Positions 26,111 through 33,217 of a stretch of DNA of 38,159 nt are shown here, in pieces (position 1 is the first letter of the stretch; every line of letters starts with the position of its first letter). Source of the DNA: an uncultured Myxococcales bacterium (lineage in GTDB: Bacteria > Myxococcota_A > Bradymonadia > UBA7976 > UBA1532). The notes under the pieces were generated by a model, which did no database searches, was not told the DNA's origin, and saw only the letters and a program-made list of their open reading frames with translations. Position numbers and translations under genes: made by a program. Location: assembly GCA_903847385.1 (NCBI GenBank), contig CAINDO010000182.1, positions 1-38,159 on the forward strand. Reading direction: 5' to 3'.

Positions 26111-27055
26111 ATGGCCACAAAATACGACCGACAGCGGATCAAGCGGCAGTGGACCCTCGTGCTCCTGCTCATGCGCAACCGCTACGGGCTGACGCTCGCG
26201 CGGCTGCGCGAGGAGCTGGGTGTCTCGCGCATCACACTCTGGCGCGACCTGCGTGCGCTGACGGACGCCGGCTTGCCGGTCGAGGAGCAACTCTCCGGCG
26301 GCGAGAAGAGAATCCTCCTGCGCACCTCGGACCTGCCGGCGCTGATTCTGACGCCGCTCCAGGTGCAGGCGCTCGACCTGTCGCGGCGCCTGCTCGGCCC
26401 GCTCGAGGGCACCGAGTTGCTCGAGGCCTACGACGACATCCTGCGCCGCGTGGGGCGCCCCGTATCGAACCCGCGCAGCGCGCCGGACGCCCCGGGCGCG
26501 GACGTGGCCAGCATCCGCCGCGAGGTCGAGGCGGGCCTGCGGGGGCGCGTCCGGCTCCGCATCTCCTTCATTAATGTAGGAGAGTCCGAGCCGCGGCTGC
26601 GCACCATCGAGCCCATCGGCTGGCGTTTCGTGCGCGGCGAGCTGTACCTGCTCGCCTGGGACGTGGAGCGCGGCGCGGAGCGCAGCTTCGCCAGCCACCG
26701 AATACGCGTCGTGGAGGCGCTCGCCGAGGCCGCCGAGCGGACGCCCGTCGACGACGACCAGGGCTTCTTCGCGCCGGCCGAGGGCCTGGAGTCGCTGCCG
26801 GAGCACGACGTGGTGATCGACCTCTCACCCATCGCGGCGGCGCACCTGGTCACGCGGCCGCTGCACGCCTCGCAGCGTGTCGAGCCGCGCGCGGACGGCG
26901 GCGCCCGGCTCGTGGCGCGCGTCCCGGGGCTCTGGTTTCCGGCGGACTGGGTGCTGAGCTGGGGCGGCGAGGCCCGCCCCCGGTCGCCGGCGGGCCTGGT
27001 CGACCTCGTCCGGGAGCGGGCGCAGCGCACGCTGGACGTGCTCTCCGCCCCCTGA
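26111..27055 (+). CDS. WYL-domain transcriptional regulator, likely DISARM regulator
   Basis: A 314-residue protein. Residues 1-72 form a winged helix-turn-helix (LARLREELGVSRITLWRDLR, 29-48). The WYL domain follows at about 135-205, with RFVRGELYLLAWD at 172-184 in the motif position and RSFASHRI at 191-198. The rest, to 314, is a WCX-like C-terminal dimerisation domain ending in LWFPADWVLSWG and a closing helix. This is the architecture of BrxR and CapW, repressors that control phage-defence operons and may be released by a nucleic-acid ligand. ATG at 26111 is preferred to one 45 bases upstream, which would read through the repeat array. It is divergent from the DISARM operon across the 21-bp repeats, which are candidate targets. 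Confidence 0.88.
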   Translation: MATKYDRQRIKRQWTLVLLLMRNRYGLTLARLREELGVSRITLWRDLRALTDAGLPVEEQLSGGEKRILLRTSDLPALILTPLQVQALDLSRRLLGPLEGTELLEAYDDILRRVGRPVSNPRSAPDAPGADVASIRREVEAGLRGRVRLRISFINVGESEPRLRTIEPIGWRFVRGELYLLAWDVERGAERSFASHRIRVVEALAEAAERTPVDDDQGFFAPAEGLESLPEHDVVIDLSPIAAAHLVTRPLHASQRVEPRADGGARLVARVPGLWFPADWVLSWGGEARPRSPAGLVDLVRERAQRTLDVLSAP

Positions 27056-27085
27056 AGAAAAAAAAGTGCAGGGGGTCGATCAGGT

Positions 27086-27113
27086 TGTTTCCGACACCTG
27101 AAACATGGGTGTC
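27086..27113 (+). other. Two mutually exclusive hairpins after the WYL gene
   Basis: TGTTTC (27086-27091) pairs with GAAACA (27100-27105), while GACACC (27093-27098) pairs with GGTGTC (27108-27113). The two stems interlock, so only one can form, or they form a pseudoknot. An A-rich run (about 27056-27065) precedes them. It may be a terminator or attenuator, or an end remnant of a mobile element. No T-run follows. Confidence 0.35.
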
Positions 27114-27144
27114 CGAGAGTGACCTCACGACGGCGACGGCAAAT

Positions 27145-27163
27145 CGGCCCGATGGACGGGCCG
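27145..27163 (+). other. Stem-loop before the 247-residue gene
   Basis: CGGCCCG, loop ATGGA, CGGGCCG: a perfect 7-bp G+C stem ending 27 bases before the start codon and just upstream of the AGGAG ribosome site. It may shape the leader of the downstream gene or end the WYL transcript. Confidence 0.4.
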
Positions 27164-27189
27164 CCGCTCGCTGCAGGAGTGGTTACGCC

Positions 27190-27933
27190 ATGAGCGCGAA
27201 CCTCGACTCGACCCTCATCCCCAGTGTCTCGACCCTCAACCGCGCGCCCACCCGCGCCCTGGCCCTGCTCACCGGCATCGGCAAGCTGGCCCACGTGCGC
27301 AAGGCCCTGCAGACGGACGGCTTCGGGCCGGACGAGGCGGCCGAGGGCTACGCGCTCATCAAGCGCGGCACCCAGCCCATCAACACGGTCCGCGCCGTGC
27401 CCCGTCGGACGGCGCAGGCCGCCCTCGCCGGCCTGGCCGATCAGGGCATGGCCTGGGTGCGCGGCGTGCACGCGGTGCTCGGCCGCCGCACGCCGGGCCT
27501 CGCCGCCGAGGTGTTCCGCGGCATCGACGACAGCCTCGCGCCCGTCGTGGTGGTCGGCACGCTGCTCGACCGCCTGTCCGCGCTCGTCGGCGACGCCCGC
27601 CCCGAGGTCGCCACCGCCCGCGCGGTCCTGGACCAGCGGACGCTCGGCGCCGCCAAGCAGGCCGAGCTCACGGTGCTGGTCGAGGAGGCCACCGCCCAGC
27701 GGTTCGAGGACGTCGAGGCCGGCCCCGACGAGAAGGCCCAGCGCGACGAGGCCCTGGCCGCGCTGCACTTCTGGTGGGCCGACTGGTCCGAGGTCGCCCG
27801 CCGCGCGGCCCACAACCGGGCGGACCTGATCGTGCTGGGCCTGGTGAAGCGCCGGCCGAGTCGCACGGTCGAGATCGACACCACCGGCACCGAGCCCGCC
27901 GCGGACGACCTCGTCACCCGCCACGCCGTCTGA
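27190..27933 (+). CDS. Hypothetical protein, 247 residues
   Basis: I do not recognise this family. It is mainly helical and soluble, with no signal peptide or membrane segment. It shows Ala/Leu/Arg/Val-rich amphipathic helices in the middle, a Glu/Asp/Ala-rich stretch near 160-185, and a conserved-looking LHFWWADWSEVARRAAHNRAD (about 194-214), which is the most distinctive part. The start is supported by AGGAG ten bases before the ATG. The DEDDh exonuclease gene follows after 57 bases on the same strand, with a repeated CGACACACCCC in the gap, so they may share a transcript. It sits immediately outside the DISARM regulator, so a defence role is possible but unsupported by its sequence. Confidence 0.75.
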   Translation: MSANLDSTLIPSVSTLNRAPTRALALLTGIGKLAHVRKALQTDGFGPDEAAEGYALIKRGTQPINTVRAVPRRTAQAALAGLADQGMAWVRGVHAVLGRRTPGLAAEVFRGIDDSLAPVVVVGTLLDRLSALVGDARPEVATARAVLDQRTLGAAKQAELTVLVEEATAQRFEDVEAGPDEKAQRDEALAALHFWWADWSEVARRAAHNRADLIVLGLVKRRPSRTVEIDTTGTEPAADDLVTRHAV

Positions 27934-27990
27934 TCCGACACACCCCCGCCCCTTCGACACACCCCACCAGGCAACTGAGGAGCCCCAGTC

Positions 27991-28518
27991 ATGCGTATCG
28001 TGGCCATTGATTTCGAGACCGCCAATCGTCACCGCCACTCGGCCTGTCAGGTCGCCGCCGTGCTCGTCGACGACGGCGTGGTGGTGGACATCGTCCACAC
28101 GCTGCTCGACCCCGAGGGCGAGTTCGAGGCCCTGCACATGGCGCTGCACGGCATTCGCCCCGGGCACGTCGCCGGCGCGCCGCGGCTCGCGGATCTCTGG
28201 CCGCGGCTCGATGCCCTGCTCGCCAGCGCGGACCGGGTGATCGCGCACAACGCCGCGTTCGACCGCGGCGTGCTCGAGCAAACCCTCGCGCGGCATGAGA
28301 TCGCCCCGCCGGCCCTGCCGTGGGAGTGCACGGTCGTGCGCGCCCGCCGCCTGCTGCCCCACCTGCCCGACCACCGCCTGCCCACGGTCTGCGCCGCCCT
28401 GGGCGTGTCGCTCACCCGCCACCACGACGCCGTCGCCGACGCGCTGGCCGTGGTCGACGTCGCGCTGGCGCTGGACGCGCTGGCCGAGGACGGTGGGCGG
28501 GAGAGTGCCGCGGCCTGA
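27991..28518 (+). CDS. DnaQ-like 3'-5' exonuclease, DEDDh
   Basis: A 175-residue RNase H-fold exonuclease. All five catalytic positions are present: Asp7 and Glu9 in IDFET, Asp91 in HNAAFD, and His145 and Asp150 in HHDAVAD. It has the short size of stand-alone DnaQ-like enzymes that trim 3' ends of DNA or RNA, without a polymerase-binding C-terminal tail. ATG at 27991 is preceded by GAGGAG. It probably forms an operon with the 247-residue gene. It could serve in repair or, given the island next door, in defence; the sequence does not decide. Confidence 0.88.
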   Translation: MRIVAIDFETANRHRHSACQVAAVLVDDGVVVDIVHTLLDPEGEFEALHMALHGIRPGHVAGAPRLADLWPRLDALLASADRVIAHNAAFDRGVLEQTLARHEIAPPALPWECTVVRARRLLPHLPDHRLPTVCAALGVSLTRHHDAVADALAVVDVALALDALAEDGGRESAAA

Positions 28519-28891
28519 GGCGCGGGGCGGGCACCCAGGCGTCAGGTTTCCTGCACAGCCGACCTGTCCGGCACGATACTCGCCTGAATCTCTCCGTTGG
28601 GTTGCACCAGGTCCAGCTCAATTCTCGTATCAGCGATACGACAATCTCCGGGCCCGGGAACGCCTCGACGAGACGGACCTGCCCGCGCGACCACTTCTCC
28701 CCACGCCCGCCCGTAAGCAGCCTCCAATTGTCTCCGCAGTGCGGCGACAATTCCCGCCCACGGCTCGACGCAACGGCGGCGTCGTCGACGCCCTCTCCGA
28801 GGTCGCTGTCCGGGAGAGCGTCGCGGCCCGCGGCGCCCGCCCCCCCTACGTCCCCCTTGCCACCGACCCCACCCCGCGCGACTGATCGCGC
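28519..28891. other. Intergenic region, possible small gene remnant
   Basis: No convincing complete gene. On the minus strand a 61-codon frame at 28542-28727 ends in RIADTRIELDLVQPNGEIQA, which is protein-like in the last 30 codons only. It may be the tail of a decayed gene. A 7-bp-arm palindrome lies within it. The region also contains the promoter of the following acyltransferase gene, which I cannot locate. Confidence 0.35.
28625..28641. promoter_or_regulatory. Palindrome upstream of the acyltransferase gene
   Basis: TCGTATC-AGC-GATACGA has perfect 7-base arms and a 3-base spacer. It is a possible operator. The arm letters overlap those of the palindrome at 6489-6504, but the arms are in the opposite order, so I do not treat them as the same site. 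Confidence 0.35.
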
Positions 28892-30064
28892 ATGACCCAA
28901 CGTCCCCTCTCCGGTCTGGAGCGCGTGTGGCTGGCCGCCGATCGCATGGCGCCGCCCTTTGTGAACCAGTGCGTGCTCACGGACCTGCCGGCCTTCGACA
29001 CGGCCCGCCTCGAAGCCGCCGTCGCCCGAGCTGCGGCCGTGCACCCCGGCGTGTGTGTTCGCCTCTGCGGCCGGCTGCGGAGTCTCCGATGGGACGCAGA
29101 CGGCCCGCCGCCCCGCTTCACGACCCCCGCCGACCCAGCCTGGGCCGCCCCAGACGAGCGCGACGCCCCATGGCTCCGCACCCCGCTCGACCCCCGGAAA
29201 GGCCCAGTCTGCGAAATCGTCGCCCTGCAAGGCGCCACGCCCGCCACCCGCCACATCATCATCCGCACCCACCACGCCGCCCTGGACGGCCGGGGCACGC
29301 AGCTCTTCGTCGAGGACCTGCTCGCAGCCTACGCGGGCGAGGCCGTGCGGGGCGCCGAGTCGGGGCCGACCTACGACCTGGATCTGGCCCGCACACACGC
29401 GTCGAAGCCCCGCGCGGAGCCGCCCGCGGACGCTGCGTCCCCCACGGGCGCGTCGGGACCGGGGGACGCCCACCTGTGGCGCCGCGTCACGCTGCCGAAG
29501 CTCCCGAGCCCGGTGCTGCCACGCGTGCTCCTCGCGCTTGCCCAGGCGGCGCGGGCACAGGGCGCGACCGGCCCGCTCCGCATCGGCCTGCCCGTGGACC
29601 TTCGCCGATACACGCCGGACCTGCGCGCCAGCGCGAACCTCACGGGCGTGGCGCCACTGACGCTCCCCGACCCCCTGCCCTCGCTGGACGCGCTGCGCGT
29701 GCTTGTGGACGCCGCCGCGGCAGGCCCCGACGCCGCCGCGCACGTGCTCGCCGCCGACACGCTGCGCGGCACGCCGGTGTGGCTGATGGCCCTCGCCGGC
29801 CGGCTCGCCGCGCCGAGCCTGCGTCGCAAGGGGCGCTACCCCATCTCGGCGAGCGTGAGCAATCTGGGCCGCCACGCCTACGCGCTCGATGGTCACCCGA
29901 TCGCGGCCTTCTGGATTCCACCGCCGAGCCCGGGGCTGCCGCTGTTCATGTCGACCTGTGGCAACGCGTCGGCGCTGGAGCTGTGCGCGGGGTCGCCGGC
30001 GGGGGTGGGCGGCGACGGCCGCCTGGACGCGCTGCTCGCGAGCATGGTCGAAGCCCTGCAGTGA
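28892..30064 (+). CDS. Condensation-fold (CAT-like) acyltransferase
   Basis: A 390-residue stand-alone protein with HHAALDG at 127-133, the HHxxxDG active site of condensation, PapA and wax-ester-synthase type acyltransferases; the second His would be the general base. The N-terminus (LSGLERVWLAADRM) matches the opening of wax ester synthase/PapA-like proteins. Further on, LRIGLPVDLRRYTPDL (about 227-242) and ISASVSNLGRH (about 318-328) fit the second lobe. No carrier-protein or adenylation gene is adjacent, so it is not an NRPS fragment but probably acylates an alcohol or amine. ATG start; a GST gene follows after 46 bases. Confidence 0.8.
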   Translation: MTQRPLSGLERVWLAADRMAPPFVNQCVLTDLPAFDTARLEAAVARAAAVHPGVCVRLCGRLRSLRWDADGPPPRFTTPADPAWAAPDERDAPWLRTPLDPRKGPVCEIVALQGATPATRHIIIRTHHAALDGRGTQLFVEDLLAAYAGEAVRGAESGPTYDLDLARTHASKPRAEPPADAASPTGASGPGDAHLWRRVTLPKLPSPVLPRVLLALAQAARAQGATGPLRIGLPVDLRRYTPDLRASANLTGVAPLTLPDPLPSLDALRVLVDAAAAGPDAAAHVLAADTLRGTPVWLMALAGRLAAPSLRRKGRYPISASVSNLGRHAYALDGHPIAAFWIPPPSPGLPLFMSTCGNASALELCAGSPAGVGGDGRLDALLASMVEALQ

Positions 30065-30110
30065 CGCGCGACCGTTGCGCAGGCGCCGGCGTTCCGCTTC
30101 ACTCGCGCGC

Positions 30111-30722
30111 ATGAAACTCTACAACAGCCCCCTGTCGCCCTTCGCCCGCAAGTGCCGCATCGTCGCCCTGGAGCTCGGCCTGGCCGACAGCCTCGAGCTC
30201 GTGGCGCAGTCGGTCAGCCCCGTCACACCGGACGCGAAGTACCTGCAGAACGCCAACCCGCTGGGCAAAATCCCGGCCCTGCTGCTGGACGACGGCCGCG
30301 CGCTGTACGACTCGCACGTCATCTGCGAGTACCTGTGCGCGCTCGCCGGGGACACGCGGCTCGTGCCCGCCGGCGACGCCCGGTGGGATGTGCTCACGCG
30401 GCAGGCCCTGGCGAGCGGCATGACGGACGCGATCATCCTGGTCCGCTACGAGACGGCCCTGCGCCCGGAGGCGCTGCGGTGGGCCGACTGGTCCGCCGGC
30501 CAGACGCGCAAGTTCGAGGAGGGCCTCGCCCAGTTCGAGGCCACGGCCGCTCGGCTCGACGGCCCGCTGGATCTGGCGCAGATCGCCCTGGCCTGCGCGC
30601 TCGCCTACACGGACGCGCGTTTCCCGGACCTGGGCTGGCGCGCGCGGGCCCCGGCCGTCGCCCGCTGGCACGCGGAGATCGAGCGCCGCCCGCACTTCGT
30701 GGCCACCGCGCCCACCGCTTGA
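30111..30722 (+). CDS. Glutathione S-transferase
   Basis: A 203-residue protein with a thioredoxin-fold N-terminal domain: MKLYNSPLSPFARKCRI with Ser6/Ser9 in the catalytic region, NPLGKIPALLL (49-59) carrying the cis-proline, and YDSHVICEYL (66-75) binding the gamma-glutamyl part of glutathione. The C-terminal half is all-helical and ends near WHAEIERRP. Size and motifs match bacterial soluble GSTs. It conjugates or reduces electrophiles in the cytoplasm; the substrate is unknown. Frame intact. Confidence 0.92.
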   Translation: MKLYNSPLSPFARKCRIVALELGLADSLELVAQSVSPVTPDAKYLQNANPLGKIPALLLDDGRALYDSHVICEYLCALAGDTRLVPAGDARWDVLTRQALASGMTDAIILVRYETALRPEALRWADWSAGQTRKFEEGLAQFEATAARLDGPLDLAQIALACALAYTDARFPDLGWRARAPAVARWHAEIERRPHFVATAPTA

Positions 30723-30780
30723 CGCTTGCCAGCCCGGCGCGGGCGGGCGATGCTCCGCGTCCCTTGAGGGAGGGACAGCG

Positions 30781-31668
30781 ATGGGTCTGGTGTCGAAGTG
30801 GGCGGAGACGTCCGCGTTGGGGGGAATGCAGGGGCCGGCGCACTGGGCGCGGCCGGCGTGGCGGCCCACGGGCTCGCCGGCGCGGCTGGTGTACGTGGTC
30901 GTGGGCGCGTTCCCCGATGGTTCGGGGCTGCGCATCGACCGCGCGCTGAAGGACTCGCCGGTCGCGACGGCCCTGCAGGCGCGGCTGGTCACGCGCGAGG
31001 CGAACGCGGCGTTCGTGTCCAACTGGTCGAGCGGGGCGTTCGGCGCGCTGCTGAAGGACCAGCTCGGGGCCGAGGTCGCCGAGCGCGCGGCCACGGCGCC
31101 CGCCGTCCTGTTCCTGCAGGCGGAGATCCCCGATCCGAAGGACCTGGGCTACCTGCGGGACGCCCTGCAGTTGTTGTCGCGCGCGCTGAACGAACACAGC
31201 GTCGCCGTGCTGGACATGTACGGCGCCCACTGGCTCGCGCCGGACACCGTGCGGCAGACGGCGACCTCGACGGGCTTCCGCGTGCGCGAACACCTGTACA
31301 CCGTGGCGGCCAAGGACGAACGCGGCGGCCTGTGGATGCACTCGCGGGGCGCCATCAAACTCGGCCGCCCGGAGGTCGAGATCCGCGGCATCCGGCCGGA
31401 CGCCCGCGCGCTCAAGGGCGCGGCGCTGGTGCTCGAAGGCGCGCTCAAGCTCCTGGCCGAGGGTCTGGAGCCTACGGACGGCGGGAATTACGCCATGCAG
31501 GGCTTCAACAACCACTTCACCGTGGTCACGAGCCCGGACGACAGCCAGAGCACGCAGTACTACAAGAACCGCTCCGTCGCGCTCTACGACTGCAACGCGC
31601 TCACGGGCAAGCCGGAGCAGGTGCTCTCCGCGCTGCTGGGCGAGGCGGAGCAGCGCGTCAAGGCCTGA
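30781..31668 (+). CDS. Conserved-looking hypothetical protein, 295 residues
   Basis: No family recognised with confidence. The protein is soluble, has no signal peptide, and alternates strands and helices (ARLVYVVVGAFPDGSG near 34-49; PAVLFLQAEIPDP near 108-120; HSVAVLDMYGAHWL near 139-152). HSRGAIKLGRPEVEIRG near 182-198 is a compact, polar, motif-like region. A very strong ribosome site (GAGGGAGGGA) precedes the ATG, suggesting high expression. It reads in the same direction as the GST gene after 58 bases and converges with the large lipoprotein gene, 12 bases apart. Confidence 0.75.
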   Translation: MGLVSKWAETSALGGMQGPAHWARPAWRPTGSPARLVYVVVGAFPDGSGLRIDRALKDSPVATALQARLVTREANAAFVSNWSSGAFGALLKDQLGAEVAERAATAPAVLFLQAEIPDPKDLGYLRDALQLLSRALNEHSVAVLDMYGAHWLAPDTVRQTATSTGFRVREHLYTVAAKDERGGLWMHSRGAIKLGRPEVEIRGIRPDARALKGAALVLEGALKLLAEGLEPTDGGNYAMQGFNNHFTVVTSPDDSQSTQYYKNRSVALYDCNALTGKPEQVLSALLGEAEQRVKA

Positions 31669-31680
31669 GCGGGGGCGGAC

Positions 31681-33096
31681 TTATTTGCCCTGCACGCGGA
31701 TGGTGCCCTCGGGGCCGGCGTCCGACCCGGTGCCCTGCCCCGACTCGCTCGTCCCGGCGTCGGGCGTCGGCGTGCAGGTCTTGCCGGGCTCGAGATCGGC
31801 CTTCACCTGCACGACGAGGCAGCTGCTCGGCTGGCCGCAGTCTCCGGACTTCGTGGGCAGGGCGACGGCCGTCACCGCGCCGTCCTCGGACGCCCCGACC
31901 AGCGTCAGGTTGACCCAGAAGGTCTCGCCGTTCACGCCGTTGAGGGTCTGGGACTCGCCCTGCGCCTCGGAGCGCGGCGCCTCGAGACAGACCCGGCCCT
32001 CGGCGTCCGTGGGGCCCCAGTTGTAGAAGCTGCGGTCGCGGCCGCGCATCTCGACCGTCGCCTTGTCCTCGGGCTCGCCGCAGGCGTCCAGGAGCTCGAC
32101 CACCACGCAGCTCTTGGCCTCTTGCGGGTAACCCATCGCCACGGTGCCGGCGGCGCGCTGGATCGTACACAGCCAGGCGCCGCCGATGGTCGTGTTGACC
32201 GGCTCGCCGTTCTCGTCCACGCCCCCGGGGATCTCGGTGCCCGGCGGCACCCCGCGGCGGATGTCGCCGAGAACGCGGGGCGGATAGGGCTGCGACGTCA
32301 GGCGACCGTCGCCCCCCTCGCCGGCGGCGTCGACCGTGCCCTGCTCACCCGCGCGCCAGCGACCGAGCACGGGGTCGAGCTGGTACGTGTTGAACTCGAT
32401 GAAACCCTCGGTCTCCGGCGGGATGACCGGGTTCAGGTCCTGGAGTTCATCGAACGAAGGCGCGGGCAGCGAGACGCAGATCGGGAACGGGGTGGCCAGG
32501 GCGGCGAGCGCGCTCCCGTCCTGCCGACGGTAGTCGGACTCGGTCAGGGCGAGGAGCAGGAGCGGGCGGCCGTCGACGTCGAAGAACTCGCCGGGGATGA
32601 CCTCGAGGTCGTCCTGGCCGGCGATGCCGCCGACCCAGCCACGGGCGATCTCCCCGGCCGGTGCGCCGGCCATGACCGTCGTCCCCTCCGAGACCGGCTC
32701 GGGGCTGCAGTCGGCCTCGCCGCAGATCAGCTCGGTCAGCGGCGCCATCTCCAGGTTCAGCGCGATCTCGCGGCGGGGCGAGGGCAGGCGGAGCGTGCGG
32801 GTGGTGGTGGCGAAGCTCTCCTTCTGCCAGCTGATGACCACGCGGTCGCAGCCCGTGTCGGGGACCTCGATCGCGTAGTCGCCCATGTCGTTGGCCGCGG
32901 CCCGGGACTCCACGCTGCCGCACCGCGCGACCACGGTGACGCCGTGCAGGTACGACTGGTTCACCGTGACACGCCCCTTGAGCACGATCTGGTCGCTCGC
33001 GGCCTTCGTGTCGTCGCACGCGGTGAGCGCGCACGCGGCGGTGGCCAGGGTCACGAGGGCGAGGCGATCGAGCGAAACGCGGGAGCGGCGGCGCAT
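31681..33096 (-). CDS. Large surface lipoprotein with a CNA-B/carboxypeptidase-regulatory-like domain
   Basis: A 471-residue protein. The ATG at 33096 gives MRRRSRVSLDRLALVTLATA followed by LTAC, a lipoprotein signal peptide with Cys near 26; the longer open frame upstream has no such logic. The mature N-terminus (VVLKGRVTVN, then an HGVTVVARCGS strand and NDMGDYAIEVPDTGCDRVVISW) reads as a Greek-key surface domain. Later segments contain several Cys pairs (ICGEADCSPEP, EAKSCVVVELLDACGEPEDK, GDCGQPSSC), consistent with disulphides outside the cytoplasm. The C-terminus is Gly/Asp/Ser-rich. It is divergent from sppA across 121 bases. Function unknown. Confidence 0.8.
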   Translation of the reverse strand: MRRRSRVSLDRLALVTLATAACALTACDDTKAASDQIVLKGRVTVNQSYLHGVTVVARCGSVESRAAANDMGDYAIEVPDTGCDRVVISWQKESFATTTRTLRLPSPRREIALNLEMAPLTELICGEADCSPEPVSEGTTVMAGAPAGEIARGWVGGIAGQDDLEVIPGEFFDVDGRPLLLLALTESDYRRQDGSALAALATPFPICVSLPAPSFDELQDLNPVIPPETEGFIEFNTYQLDPVLGRWRAGEQGTVDAAGEGGDGRLTSQPYPPRVLGDIRRGVPPGTEIPGGVDENGEPVNTTIGGAWLCTIQRAAGTVAMGYPQEAKSCVVVELLDACGEPEDKATVEMRGRDRSFYNWGPTDAEGRVCLEAPRSEAQGESQTLNGVNGETFWVNLTLVGASEDGAVTAVALPTKSGDCGQPSSCLVVQVKADLEPGKTCTPTPDAGTSESGQGTGSDAGPEGTIRVQGK

Positions 33097-33217
33097 GCGG
33101 TCTCCGAAGCTGAACGCGGCATCATAGCGCGTCGGGCGGCGGCAGAGAACGACCGGATTGACGCGGCGCCCGCGGTGCCCATGGTACCGGCTCACCCGAA
33201 CTCCCCGCGAGGCCTGG

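Noticed and set aside
25290..26178. Heptapeptide-repeat proteins (SLFSGSR, SADHEAS and similar) encoded in the repeat array
   Set aside because: A 21-bp period gives heptad repeats in every frame. No frame on either strand has a ribosome site, normal codon use or a fold, so I treat the array as non-coding.
28570..28583. Second sigma54-type promoter (GG-N10-GC)
   Set aside because: Only the minimal GG and GC match; the -12 and flanking bases are poor and it is over 300 bases from the next start. Expected by chance in this sequence.
28542..28727. 61-codon minus-strand gene
   Set aside because: Only the last half looks like protein, with no ribosome site or recognised family. Kept as a possible remnant in the intergenic entry.
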